From: JAMZMI01 sp963848175
GTDB taxonomy: Bacteria; Bacteroidota; Bacteroidia; Cytophagales; Cyclobacteriaceae
Direction: 5' to 3'
NCBI GenBank assembly: GCA_963848175.1
Contig: CAWKCO010000007.1
Span: 186,001 to 250,000, forward strand
Length of the DNA: 64,000 nt
A program made the translations under genes and the position numbers. Under the pieces are notes generated by a model. The model searched no databases, was not told the DNA's origin, and saw only the letters and a program-made list of their open reading frames with translations. Shown here piece after piece: positions 48,649 through 57,948 of the stretch. The first letter of the stretch is position 1. The number at the start of each line of letters is the position of its first letter.

Positions 48649-49020
48649 ATGTCTAGTATTGGAGTTCAAAAATATAGTTGCCTGATTGTAGAGGATGATC
48701 CAGCGTTTTCTCAGATTTTAGCTTCTTTGGTAGACAAAATACCATTTCTTGATTTGATAGGGGTGGTGCACAATAGTATAGATGCTGCACTTCGAATTGC
48801 TAAAGACAGACCTCACATACTTTTTTTAGACATAAATATTTCAGGCTTAGATGGACCAGAAATATTGGAAGCAAGTGATTATAAACCACATACGATTATT
48901 ATTTCTTCACACAATGAGAGCGTTATGAAAGAATATGATGTGACTTATGACTGTTATATTCAGAAGCCTTTGAAAAGTGCCAAAGAATTTATCGAAGCAG
49001 TGAAAAAAGTATTATATTGA
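48649..49020 (+). CDS. Single-domain response regulator
   Basis: 123 residues from ATG at 48649; the longer frame from 48520 overlaps the kinase end with a non-homologous extension. Receiver fold: CLIVEDDPAF (acid pocket), ILFLDINISGLDGPE (phospho-Asp about 60), TIIISSHNES (Thr/Ser switch) and YIQKPLK (Lys). No output domain, so it probably relays phosphate or signals by protein contact, as in LytT-type or CheY-like receivers. It lies between two kinase genes and may be a shared phospho-acceptor. Confidence 0.9.
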   Translation: MSSIGVQKYSCLIVEDDPAFSQILASLVDKIPFLDLIGVVHNSIDAALRIAKDRPHILFLDINISGLDGPEILEASDYKPHTIIISSHNESVMKEYDVTYDCYIQKPLKSAKEFIEAVKKVLY

Positions 49021-49052
49021 AAACTAAGAACCAGCTAGGGTTACCTTAGCAA

Positions 49053-50726
49053 ATGATAGCCTTTATTAAAAGTTTGTATAATGTCGAAATTTCTAGTTTC
49101 GACGATCCCATGGAAGGACATAGGGTTTCATTGCTGAATAAATTGGCAATCCTGAGTCTTATTGTGTGCTTTGCACTTACCATAATGACTATATCCCAAG
49201 GCTTATACCCACAATACCTTTTTACTCTCGTTGGTCTTCTGCTATTTTTAGCTGTCCTATATTTGAATCAAAAGCAGCATTACGAGCTTGCCAAAAATTT
49301 ATATCTCAGTTTTTGCCTTTTAATTTTAATTGTATCATCCATCACAGCCTATCAGGCCGGGCGTTTTAATGACGTGGAAAACATCATGGTCGGCTTTATT
49401 GCTACGGGAATATTTCTTTACAGTGGTAGAATGAAAAATATTGTCTGCCTATTTATGTTCTTGTTGCTTTTGGGATTAAAAACAATCAAAGAATATTACG
49501 GTACGTCATCCTTTGATTTGAATTTTTACTTAGCTGTTCAAAATGTTTCTATTCTAACTTTTTTGGTGGTGGTATTTGCTAGCGCTTTTAGAGAGTCACT
49601 CATCAGGGCATTTAATGATATTCATAAACAAGAGAAAATTCTGTATTCTTTGATAGACAATGTGCCTTTATTCATGGCTATGGTCGACAATGAAAAAAGA
49701 TACGCTATGGTCAATGATAATTATGTAGTTGCCTTTGGTAAGCCAAGAAAGAAAATAATTGGAGCTGAAATGAGCAAAGTATTACCTCAGAATATACTTG
49801 AAACGCATTCAGTTTTTGTGGATCGCGCTTTGGCAGGCGAAAGTCCAGAGTTTATGGAGGAAACGCTGATGCCAGACGGCTCTATATTTTATGCCAATGG
49901 ACGCTATGTTCCAATAAGAGGGAGTAATGGTAGAATTGAATCTGTGACTGTTTATGCCAGCGATGTGACCAAGTTAGAAAAAGCAAAGGTGGAGTTGAAT
50001 AAAGTCAATAAAACCAAGGATCAGCTTTTTTCCTTAATAGCCCATGATATACTTAGTCCTCTCAATTTATTTCAAAGCATTCTCAATATTAGTAAGGATG
50101 AAAGCATTACTCAAGAGCAGTTTTTTCATTATCAAGAATCGGTCAGTTCACAATTGGCGGTATTAAGAGAGACCATTGCTGGGTTACTAGATTGGGCGAG
50201 AATGCAGCTGGACGGTATTAACTCAGTTCCACGATATATTGATGTGGATGCGCTTCTTCGTGAAAACTTGCAATTGTATCAGCCTATGGTGGATAAAAAG
50301 GGGATTGTTTTTAGCGTTCAGTCCGAGAATGATTTGAAAGCTTGGATGGATGAAAATCATTTTAAAGTGGTTGTCAGGAATTTGGTACACAATGCTTTGA
50401 AATACACGGAAAAGGATGGAAGGGTGAGTATCGAAACTATTGAGGGAAAGGACGATATTTTGTTGAGAATATCAGATTCTGGAATAGGGATGGATGAAAC
50501 TTTGGTTCGATCTATTTTGAAAAAGGAGATTCAAAATTCAGAACCGGGTACTGGCGATGAAATGGGTACGGGTTTGGGCTTGAGCTTGAGCTTGGGGTTG
50601 TTGGAGAAAAACAACTGTATAGTAACCGTAACGAGTGAAAGGGAAACAGGCACGTCATTTGAAATCAGAATTCCTAAACATGATCTCAAATCAAAGGGGG
50701 CGGAACATACAGAAATCAATGCGTGA
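49053..50726 (+). CDS. Sensor histidine kinase with PAS domain
   Basis: 557 residues. Residues 1-185 hold about six membrane helices; PAS at about 195-305 (LIDNVPLFMAMVDNEKRYAMV); HisKA with LFSLIAHDILSPLNLFQSI (His about 330); HATPase with VVRNLVHNALKYTE, SDSGIGMDE and GTGLGLSLSLGL. It starts 33 bp after the lone receiver, in the same direction, and its end faces the convergent SixA-type phosphatase gene. Probably part of the same relay as the preceding kinase and receiver. Confidence 0.94.
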   Translation: MIAFIKSLYNVEISSFDDPMEGHRVSLLNKLAILSLIVCFALTIMTISQGLYPQYLFTLVGLLLFLAVLYLNQKQHYELAKNLYLSFCLLILIVSSITAYQAGRFNDVENIMVGFIATGIFLYSGRMKNIVCLFMFLLLLGLKTIKEYYGTSSFDLNFYLAVQNVSILTFLVVVFASAFRESLIRAFNDIHKQEKILYSLIDNVPLFMAMVDNEKRYAMVNDNYVVAFGKPRKKIIGAEMSKVLPQNILETHSVFVDRALAGESPEFMEETLMPDGSIFYANGRYVPIRGSNGRIESVTVYASDVTKLEKAKVELNKVNKTKDQLFSLIAHDILSPLNLFQSILNISKDESITQEQFFHYQESVSSQLAVLRETIAGLLDWARMQLDGINSVPRYIDVDALLRENLQLYQPMVDKKGIVFSVQSENDLKAWMDENHFKVVVRNLVHNALKYTEKDGRVSIETIEGKDDILLRISDSGIGMDETLVRSILKKEIQNSEPGTGDEMGTGLGLSLSLGLLEKNNCIVTVTSERETGTSFEIRIPKHDLKSKGAEHTEINA

Positions 50727-50756
50727 TTATAGACGTTTCTACTTCTATCATACATA

Positions 50757-51242
50757 TTACCTGATGCTTTTGGGAGTATGAAAAAATGAAATTTTCCCGA
50801 GTCTTTGGGGAATATTACTCCATCGATCCACTGGAAATTCGATACCCACCACACCACATGTTGGGATGTTGTCGATAGCCGAATTGGTAAGTTCATTGAG
50901 CAAATCCGTGAATCCTGGATTGTGGCCTACCAGAGCAACAACATCATCTTCTTCCTTTCTGATTAAGTCAATCATATTTTCAACATCCGCATGGTACAGT
51001 TTAGGGGTGATTGTTATTCCTTCCTCAGGATATTGCCAGTTGTCAGCTAAGTGAAGTGCCGTATAAAAGGCTCTGCTTGCCGTACTTGAGATAATCTTAT
51101 CGGGACAAGAGACATGTGAAGATAAAAACTTCCCCATGTTGATTACATCCTTGCGCCCTCGCAATCCAAGTGGGCGGTCGTGATCATTCAGGTCAAAATT
51201 CCATGAGGATTTGGCATGACGTATGAGATAGAGCGTTTTCAT
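50757..51242 (-). CDS. SixA-type phosphohistidine phosphatase
   Basis: 161 residues of the histidine phosphatase superfamily: LYLIRHAKSSW (catalytic His about 8), SRAFYTA, and VALVGHNPGFTDLLNEL (second His). SixA removes phosphate from Hpt domains. Convergent with the hybrid signalling stretch, so it may reset it. Its start lies 8 bp downstream of the subtilase stop on the same strand. Confidence 0.9.
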   Translation of the reverse strand: MKTLYLIRHAKSSWNFDLNDHDRPLGLRGRKDVINMGKFLSSHVSCPDKIISSTASRAFYTALHLADNWQYPEEGITITPKLYHADVENMIDLIRKEEDDVVALVGHNPGFTDLLNELTNSAIDNIPTCGVVGIEFPVDRWSNIPQRLGKISFFHTPKSIR

Positions 51243-51250
51243 AGTTCAAT

Positions 51251-52657
51251 TTATTTTTCCCAAGCAATTTCTGTGACTGCTTTTCCAACCAAAATAGAAG
51301 TTCGGCTAATGCCTTTAGGTCTTTTTACGGTCAGGCGATCTTTCTTGGATTTGACGAGTATTCTTTCCTTTACAATCCAAGTGTCATTTTTATGAAATAG
51401 GACAACTGTTTTGTCTTCAACGTCATCAATAACAACACGGTTTTTTGTGGATGAGATGAGCTTGGGAGGGGAGATTGTTTTGCCTGCCAAGAGTGCCAGT
51501 ATTTTTTTACAATCAGGTACGCCATGGCCTAGGTAGTTATTTCCGTAAGGGTAGAAATTAGAAGATTTCTCAACTACATCCATAATTTCCAGATTGGTGA
51601 GGGTCGAATCATATTGCATGATGCAAGCCGCCAACCCTGTAATAATAGGAGCAGAAAATGACGTCCCCAACGTGGAATATATGGAGATATTAGGTTTCAT
51701 ATATGGAAGCGAAGTGGAGCCAATAGAGCTAAAATCCATTTTATCATAAAGCTTAAACTTGCTGGCTCCAACAGTGAGCACATGGTGGGCATCTGCAGGA
51801 ATGGATAAGGTTTGCCATTTTTGATCGCCATCGTTTCCTGCTGAAATCACAAACAAAAGACCTCTTTCTACAGCGGCACGATCCAGCGCAAGTGTGAGCA
51901 TGGAAGTTTGGCCGTCAACGTCATTCACGGTATAATTTTCTTTAGGATCGGTATAGTCCATCGTATATCCCAGTGAAATATTAAAAAGCTTCACGCCCAT
52001 TTCAGCCATTGCTTCGAGTGCTGCAATAATGTAATCTTCCTCCAATCTTTTTTCATACCCTCCGTGATCTGTGCGTGCCAGAAAATAGTCGGAGGCGGTG
52101 GCCAGGCCAAATTGAATTTTCTTAGAGGGATTTTGACCTCCGATAAGTTGCCAAACTTCCGTTCCATGTGCATCATCCAGCATAGCTAATCCATCATAAG
52201 GAGATAATTCCGGGGTGATGTAATCCTTATAATATTTCACATGGTTATTGCTAAAAAGGTGAGCAAGCGTTTCATTTTTGTCTGCATTCAAAAAACCTCC
52301 GTCTATAATGCCAATTTTCACCCCCGAGCCATTCAGACCAGCGTCAATGAAGTGTTCCGCTCCGATCTGTTCCAGAGCAAAGCTCAAAAGCTCAGTGTTG
52401 TTGTTTCTGGCTAAATGAAAAGTTCGGACTGGAAGAATTGCAACATTGTTTTGCAGTAGTATCTTCTTTTGGTCATGCGTTAACATGTAGGAGCAGCGGT
52501 TCAGCCAATCGCTACAATTTTCAGGATTAAGAGCCAGTTCTTCAATTGCCTGGTTGGCTATTTCATCTGAATTACTGATCCAAAATTTGGTTTGAGCTAC
52601 AACGCCACGGCTCAACGTCAAAAGAAATACTAACTTTAAGATTGAAGTAAAACGCAT
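51251..52657 (-). CDS. S8 subtilisin-like peptidase, secreted
   Basis: 468 residues with signal peptide 1-21. Catalytic triad: Asp in GVKIGIIDGGF (about residue 118), His in DDAHGTEVW, Ser in GTSFSAPIITGLAA; the oxyanion Asn lies in VISAGNDGD. The C-terminal ~75 residues form a beta-rich extension; no T9SS domain is obvious, so it may be periplasmic. Downstream after 8 bp is the SixA-type gene. Confidence 0.93.
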   Translation of the reverse strand: MRFTSILKLVFLLTLSRGVVAQTKFWISNSDEIANQAIEELALNPENCSDWLNRCSYMLTHDQKKILLQNNVAILPVRTFHLARNNNTELLSFALEQIGAEHFIDAGLNGSGVKIGIIDGGFLNADKNETLAHLFSNNHVKYYKDYITPELSPYDGLAMLDDAHGTEVWQLIGGQNPSKKIQFGLATASDYFLARTDHGGYEKRLEEDYIIAALEAMAEMGVKLFNISLGYTMDYTDPKENYTVNDVDGQTSMLTLALDRAAVERGLLFVISAGNDGDQKWQTLSIPADAHHVLTVGASKFKLYDKMDFSSIGSTSLPYMKPNISIYSTLGTSFSAPIITGLAACIMQYDSTLTNLEIMDVVEKSSNFYPYGNNYLGHGVPDCKKILALLAGKTISPPKLISSTKNRVVIDDVEDKTVVLFHKNDTWIVKERILVKSKKDRLTVKRPKGISRTSILVGKAVTEIAWEK

Positions 52658-52733
52658 GGTTTATCTAGTAAGAAATTAAGGTAGCCAGACTTAGTCAAAA
52701 ACCGAAATGCAATCAAGTAATATCATTGTATAA

Positions 52734-54023
52734 ATGAAATATCAACCAATAGAACCACACCTTTTTGTAGAGAATAGAAAGCGTCTTTATGCCAAACTCA
52801 AGCCAAACTCTGTAGTAGTTGTGCATGCCAATGATATCTTGCCTACTAATGCGGATGGAACGCTACCATTCAAGCAAAACTCCAATTTATTTTATTTGTG
52901 TGGCATAGATCAGGAGGAAACTGTTTTGATTTTGGCGCCTGATCATCCAAACGAAAACATGCGCGAAATTCTTTTTCTAAAAGAGACGAGCGTAGACATT
53001 TCTATTTGGGAAGGTTTTAAGTTGATGAAAGATGAGGGTGCGCGACGCTCTGGTATTAACAGTGTGAAGTGGGTGAGTGCTTTTGAGCAAATCTTATTCT
53101 CTGTATTGTCAGAAAGCGAACATCTGTATTTGGCATCCAATGAGCATTTAAGGAACGCCACAAAAGTACAAGGAGCAAATGACCGATTTGTAAAGTGGTG
53201 CAAGGAACACCTTCCTCTCTACAATTACGAGCGACTTGCCCCCCATATTTATGATTTGCGTTTGGTGAAATCTGATGTGGAAGTGCGCCTAATGCAGCGC
53301 GCATGCGACATAACAGAAAAGGGTTTCAGACGAGTTTTGAAAGCAACCAATCCTGATAAATGGGAATTTGAAATAGAAGCGGAGTATGCGCATGAGTTTT
53401 TGATCAATCGCTCAAGAGGTTTTGCGTATACGCCTATCATTGCCGGAGGAGCTAATAGCTGTGTGTTGCATTATATTGACAATGATCAGCCACTGCGTGA
53501 TGGCGATTTGCTCTTGATGGATGTGGCGGCTGAATATGCAAATTACAATTCGGATATGACACGGACGATACCAGTAAATGGACGCTACACTAAGCGACAA
53601 AAGGAGGTTTACAATGCTGTGCTTCGGGTTAAAAATCAAGCTACTGCACTGCTCACTCCAGGGACGCTTATTCCCGATTATCACAAAGAAGTAGGGCAGT
53701 TGATGGAAGCGGAATTACTTCAATTGGGGCTTTTGGACAAAACTGATATTAAGAATCAAAGTTCGGATCATCCTGCGTATAAAAGATATTTTATGCACGG
53801 CACTTCTCACCATCTTGGGCTCGATGTTCATGATGTAGGATCTACCTATACTCGAATAAAATCAGGAATGGTGCTCACCGTAGAGCCCGGGATTTACATA
53901 AGAGAAGAGGGTATTGGTGTGAGGATTGAGGATAACATACTCATCACTGAAGATGGGCATAAGAATTTGATGCAAAACATTCCCATTGAGGCTGAAGAGA
54001 TTGAGGATTTGATGAATGAATAG
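52734..54023 (+). CDS. pepP: Xaa-Pro aminopeptidase (M24B)
   Basis: 429 residues. N-terminal aminopeptidase P domain (1-170) with QNSNLFYLCGIDQEE, then the pita-bread metallopeptidase: LLLMDVAAEYANYNSDMTRT (metal Asp pair), MHGTSHHLGLDVHDVG (metal His), TVEPGIYI (Glu) and GVRIEDNIL (Glu). Removes N-terminal residues before proline using two Mn2+ ions. Single gene, divergent from the subtilase gene. Confidence 0.95.
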   Translation: MKYQPIEPHLFVENRKRLYAKLKPNSVVVVHANDILPTNADGTLPFKQNSNLFYLCGIDQEETVLILAPDHPNENMREILFLKETSVDISIWEGFKLMKDEGARRSGINSVKWVSAFEQILFSVLSESEHLYLASNEHLRNATKVQGANDRFVKWCKEHLPLYNYERLAPHIYDLRLVKSDVEVRLMQRACDITEKGFRRVLKATNPDKWEFEIEAEYAHEFLINRSRGFAYTPIIAGGANSCVLHYIDNDQPLRDGDLLLMDVAAEYANYNSDMTRTIPVNGRYTKRQKEVYNAVLRVKNQATALLTPGTLIPDYHKEVGQLMEAELLQLGLLDKTDIKNQSSDHPAYKRYFMHGTSHHLGLDVHDVGSTYTRIKSGMVLTVEPGIYIREEGIGVRIEDNILITEDGHKNLMQNIPIEAEEIEDLMNE

Positions 54024-54164
54024 CTACCAAAATGATATACGTGGTTTTGATAAATCGGTAGCTTAAATCTGGTGCAAATTCTTTTCGTAGAAGAGCGCAA
54101 GCTGGATTTGTGAAGGAAATCCCTTTGATCGTTAACCATGCTATTATCCCTGAATTATTCGAAC

Positions 54165-54172
54165 TAACTTTG
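54165..54172 (+). promoter_or_regulatory. Candidate -7 box of the acetyltransferase gene
   Basis: TAACTTTG matches TAnnTTTG exactly, 22 bases before the start at 54195. No -33 TTG at the usual spacing. Confidence 0.4.
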
Positions 54173-54194
54173 CGGCCAATTATAAAAAGGAAAT

Positions 54195-54833
54195 ATGGGG
54201 AAGCCAGTAATTATTTTTGGAGCAAAAGGAATAGCAAAAGCCGCACTTGAGATTTTCAAAAGCAACAACATAGTCGTTTATGGCTTTTTGGATGATACAG
54301 TCGAGTTGCACGGAACTTTGATAGACGATGTAAGTGTACTTGGGCGCATGGATGATCATGGATTTATCAAGTTAATTGGGCAGAAATGTGAAGCTTTTGT
54401 AGCTACAGATGAAAATGCTTTACGAAAAAAACTGGTGGGCACGCTCATGGAAGATCGTAAAGTCATGCCAACAAACGCGGTGCATAATAGTGCAGAAATC
54501 TCAAGCTCTGCGGCCATAGGTCATGGAAATTTCATCAATAGCCGAGTAAGTATAGGCACTTCTACGGTTGTCGGTCAGCATAATGTGATTAACTCTGGTG
54601 TGACCATAGATCATGATGTGACGGTAGGTGATTTTGTGCAAATTGGCGCAGGAACGGTGATTAATGCTGGAGTGGAGATTGCGGATGGAGCATTTATAGG
54701 TTCTGGTACCGTGATCGTGAGTGGAGTGAAAATCGGTAAGAGTGCAAGGGTAGGAGCTGGTTCTGTAGTGGTGGGTGATGTGGGGGCAAAAGAGACGGTG
54801 TTTGGAAATCCGGCTGTATCCATTAAAAAATGA
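54195..54833 (+). CDS. PglD/NeuD-like hexapeptide acetyltransferase
   Basis: 212 residues. N-terminal Rossmann-like PglD_N domain (PVIIFGAKGIAKAALEIF, FLDDTVELHG) and a left-handed beta helix of hexapeptide repeats (SAAIGHGNFINSRVSIG, HDVTVGDFVQIGAGTVI). Catalytic His expected in NSGVTIDHDV. Acetylates an amino sugar nucleotide, probably for surface glycans. Stand-alone; no sugar pathway genes adjacent. Confidence 0.9.
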   Translation: MGKPVIIFGAKGIAKAALEIFKSNNIVVYGFLDDTVELHGTLIDDVSVLGRMDDHGFIKLIGQKCEAFVATDENALRKKLVGTLMEDRKVMPTNAVHNSAEISSSAAIGHGNFINSRVSIGTSTVVGQHNVINSGVTIDHDVTVGDFVQIGAGTVINAGVEIADGAFIGSGTVIVSGVKIGKSARVGAGSVVVGDVGAKETVFGNPAVSIKK

Positions 54834-54948
54834 TTTTTCTCATCAATGCGTTTATAGATAATTTCCACGCATTGAGATAATTTTGTTTTCGATTATTTTT
54901 TTATTGTTTAACGATTCAAAACACTCCGCCTGAAACGGAACGAAAGTT

Positions 54949-55911
54949 ATGAACGAAGAATATTTAGTACTCCTATATTATTGCTACTCAAAAATTGAAG
55001 ATCCAGAAGCTTTTCGCGAGCAACATCACTTGAGATGTTTGGATCTGAATCTCAAAGGAAGAATCATCATTGCCGAAGAAGGCTTGAATGGGACGGTATC
55101 TGGTTTGCGAGCAGACTGTGAGGCTTATATGGCTGAAGTGAAGTCAGATGAGCGTTTTGCTGATATTGAATTTAAGGTAGACACCACTCCGGGGCATACT
55201 TTTGAGAAACTACATGTAAGAGTCAAGGATGAAATCGTCCACGCGAGTTTGCCTAATGTTGACCCTCGGAAGAAAACGGGCGGCTATATTGAGCCGCACG
55301 AGTTTCGAGAGATTCTTAAAAATCAGCCAGAAGATACGGTCATACTCGATGTGAGATCAAATTATGAGCACCATGTAGGCAAGTTTAAGAACGCTCTGAC
55401 TTTGGATTTAGAAAATTTCAGAGATTTTCCTGAAAAGGTAAAAGAACTGGAGCATCTCAAAAACAAAAAGGTGATTACCTACTGCACTGGAGGTATCAAA
55501 TGTGAAAAAGCCAGCGCCTTTCTTTTGGATCAGGGATTTGAAAATGTGCATCAACTTCATGGAGGGATCATCAAATACGGATTAGAAGCTGACGGAGAGG
55601 ATTTTGAAGGCAAGTGTTACGTTTTTGACAATCGAATTACCAAAGATTTAAACGTTGTAAATCCGAAGGTGATTTCCAAGTGCTATGTGACTGGTGTGCC
55701 TTCAGATAGAATGGTGAATTGCGCAAATCCACATTGCAATCTCCACATGCCATTGAGCGAGGAGGGCGCCAAAATTTTTGATGGTTGTTGCTCTGAAGAG
55801 TGTTCTAAAAACCCTGACGTGAGGCCATATGACGGAACAGGGTTTTACCAAAAAGAAATGAATGGATACAACCCATATAAAGGAGTGAAAAGATCAAAGG
55901 CAGCTAGTTAA
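54949..55911 (+). CDS. trhO: tRNA uridine(34) hydroxylase, rhodanese-like
   Basis: 320 residues. An N-terminal acylphosphatase-like domain (LNLKGRIIIAEEGLNGTVSG), then a rhodanese domain with the catalytic Cys in VITYCTGGIKCEKASAFL and a C-terminal cysteine-rich tail (CANPHCNLHM, CCSEEC). TrhO (YceA) makes 5-hydroxyuridine at tRNA position 34 using oxygen. Sits alone downstream of the acetyltransferase. Confidence 0.95.
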   Translation: MNEEYLVLLYYCYSKIEDPEAFREQHHLRCLDLNLKGRIIIAEEGLNGTVSGLRADCEAYMAEVKSDERFADIEFKVDTTPGHTFEKLHVRVKDEIVHASLPNVDPRKKTGGYIEPHEFREILKNQPEDTVILDVRSNYEHHVGKFKNALTLDLENFRDFPEKVKELEHLKNKKVITYCTGGIKCEKASAFLLDQGFENVHQLHGGIIKYGLEADGEDFEGKCYVFDNRITKDLNVVNPKVISKCYVTGVPSDRMVNCANPHCNLHMPLSEEGAKIFDGCCSEECSKNPDVRPYDGTGFYQKEMNGYNPYKGVKRSKAAS

Positions 55912-56038
55912 TAGCTGTCTTTATGCTTTATGGCAGGTTTAACACAGAAATAATCGAAAATTATTTCAAACAACTATATCGGAAGTTGTTGTTGTGTGTA
56001 AGTACTATTATCTTGAAAGAGCAAATTTGTGCTTGTAC

Positions 56039-56896
56039 ATGCCAGCGTATTCTGAAACCGACCTTATTCTTAATCCAGACGGGAGTATCTATCACCTGAA
56101 CCTGAAGCCTAAAGATATTTCTGATAAAATTATCACCGTTGGTGATCCTAGTAGGGTACATCGCGTTTCCAAGTTTTTCGATCGCATTGATTTTGAAATG
56201 AATAAGCGTGAATTTATCACTCATGTGGGAGTGTATAAAGGAAAGCGGCTCACGGTGATCAGTACGGGCATGGGCACTGATAACGTGGAGATTCTCATGA
56301 CCGAGCTTGACGCCCTTGTGAATATAGATTTTAAGAAAAGGGAACCAAAACCAAAAAAAACTAAGCTCAGAATTGTAAGGATTGGCACTTCAGGGAGTTT
56401 ACAAGAGGATATTCGTTTGGGTAGTCATCTCGTGAGTGAATATGCGCTCGGGCTGGATCCTATGGCTCATTTCTATCTCATGGATATGGAGGCTAATGAG
56501 AAGCTGTATTGTGAGAAACTGCAAGAAACCATTGGGCTTCCATATACGCCTTATTGCGTTTCTGCTTCAGAAAGTCTATTGGATTTATTCAGAGATGTGG
56601 TGCGTTTTGGTAATACGGTGACTTGCCATGGCTTCTATGCGCCTCAGGGGAGAGAGTTGCGCTTGCCTATTCGATATCCTAATTTGGTTCGCGATCTCAA
56701 TTACTTTCATGTTGATGATTTTTGGTTGAGCAACCTTGAGATGGAGACAGCAGGCTACTATGCTTTGGCAAAGCTACTAGGGCATGATATGATCAGCCTC
56801 AATGCCATAGTAGCCAATAGAATTCGAAATAAATTCTCTAAAGATCCTAATAAAGTGATTGACTCACTGATCAAGAAAGTCTTAGACGTAATTTGA
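56039..56896 (+). CDS. Nucleoside phosphorylase (PNP/UDP family)
   Basis: 285 residues from the ATG at 56039, 15 codons inside a longer frame that lacks homology. Motifs: IITVGDPSRVHRVSKFFD (phosphate binding), STGMGTDNVEILMTELDALV, RIGTSGSLQEDIRLGS and NLEMETAGYYALAKLLG (ribose-binding Glu-Met-Glu). Resembles uridine phosphorylase. Splits a nucleoside to base and ribose-1-phosphate in salvage. Exact base specificity cannot be read. Confidence 0.9.
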   Translation: MPAYSETDLILNPDGSIYHLNLKPKDISDKIITVGDPSRVHRVSKFFDRIDFEMNKREFITHVGVYKGKRLTVISTGMGTDNVEILMTELDALVNIDFKKREPKPKKTKLRIVRIGTSGSLQEDIRLGSHLVSEYALGLDPMAHFYLMDMEANEKLYCEKLQETIGLPYTPYCVSASESLLDLFRDVVRFGNTVTCHGFYAPQGRELRLPIRYPNLVRDLNYFHVDDFWLSNLEMETAGYYALAKLLGHDMISLNAIVANRIRNKFSKDPNKVIDSLIKKVLDVI

Positions 56897-56901
56897 AAGT
56901 G

Positions 56902-57192
56902 TTATTTATTGAAAACCGCTGCAATTGCTTTTTTCAACTCTTCCAATGCACCCGTTAGATGCCCTTTCGCTTCTTGCCACTTGTCTTCATGTTTGTCCTT
57001 ATACGAATCGAAATCCGCTTGAAGTTTTTCTTTTTTCTTTTTTAAGTCATTGATCTTTTTCTCGATTTCGTCTGTCACCTCCACACGAGCATCTTTGGTT
57101 TCTACTAGCAATTGATCAATTTTCTTTCCTAATTCTGTAAGTAGATTTTCTACTTGTCCTTTGGAATCTTCTGTGGATGCTTTCTTACCCAT
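56902..57192 (-). CDS. Small coiled-coil protein, unknown function
   Basis: 96 residues, almost wholly charged helix with lysine-rich heptads (KKINDLKKKKEKLQADFDSY) and no signal peptide. Ends 5 bp from the nucleoside phosphorylase stop (convergent) and is divergent from the acidic protein at 57396. A soluble coiled-coil; similar small proteins are common in Bacteroidota. No family recognised. Confidence 0.6.
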   Translation of the reverse strand: MGKKASTEDSKGQVENLLTELGKKIDQLLVETKDARVEVTDEIEKKINDLKKKKEKLQADFDSYKDKHEDKWQEAKGHLTGALEELKKAIAAVFNK

Positions 57193-57395
57193 GTTCGTTA
57201 AGTTTGGTTAATGGAATTTAGCCTTTTCAATGGGCAATAACAACGGTACGGCTTGTTACTTCGTTGTTGTTTTGATCTTTTATTTTGTGAATAAAATCTT
57301 TAAGTTTTCAATTATTATTCCATCATTTTAAAGTTACATTCGCAAAACATTTGATAATTAATAGCTGTTTCTTACATTTCAAAAAAAAAAGCAAA

Positions 57396-57788
57396 ATGCA
57401 GTCGTCAAAACCAAGAGTAATAAAAGACTTTGACAAACTTGATGGAGCCACACAAGAGCAAATAAAATTGGCGTTTCCTTATGGTTTTCATGAAGAATTA
57501 ATCCACTTCACAGATAGAGAAGGTAAACGCGTTTCCGCTTTACCTTTTGAGACTGATGAAAAATACTACCTAGTTCGAATGACCAGAGCTGAGGCTCGCG
57601 CCATCATAGAGGATGATGATGATTTCGATGATGATGGTATGCTAAAAGAAGATGTGAAAGGAGATTATGAAACAAAATATGGCGACCTGAATCACATGGC
57701 AGATTATATATCGGATGAATCAAGTGATGACGATGATGTTAAGTCTAAAACTGATGAGGCCGATGACGATGGTGATGACGATTTTTGA
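57396..57788 (+). CDS. Acidic C-terminal-tail protein, unknown function
   Basis: 130 residues from ATG at 57396 (MQSSKPRVIKDFDKL). N-terminal half has IKLAFPYGFHEELIHFTD and SALPFETDEKYYLVRMTRAEA; the C-terminal third is an extremely acidic tail rich in Asp (DDDDFDDDG, DDDGDDDF). I recall this conserved Bacteroidota family as hypothetical; the acidic tail may bind metal or basic proteins. A strong terminator follows at 57867-57898. Confidence 0.75.
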   Translation: MQSSKPRVIKDFDKLDGATQEQIKLAFPYGFHEELIHFTDREGKRVSALPFETDEKYYLVRMTRAEARAIIEDDDDFDDDGMLKEDVKGDYETKYGDLNHMADYISDESSDDDDVKSKTDEADDDGDDDF

Positions 57789-57866
57789 TAACAAGTTCTC
57801 TTGTAGTTTGAGTCATTTAGTCAATCTTCAAAAGCTGTGATGATTCTTATTTCTGTAAATAATATT

Positions 57867-57898
57867 AAAGAGCTGAGCTGCATCAGCTCTTTTTTTTT
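57867..57898 (+). terminator. Rho-independent terminator
   Basis: AAAGAGCTGA (57867-57876) and TCAGCTCTTT (57883-57892) form a perfect 10-bp stem with loop GCTGCA, followed by T's to 57898. It lies 79 bp after the acidic-tail protein gene and before the convergent GH113-like gene. Confidence 0.85.
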
Positions 57899-57948
57899 GT
57901 TTTGATCAGCTTGTGGAGAAATAGGAGTGCCGCTAAATTTTCCTATTC

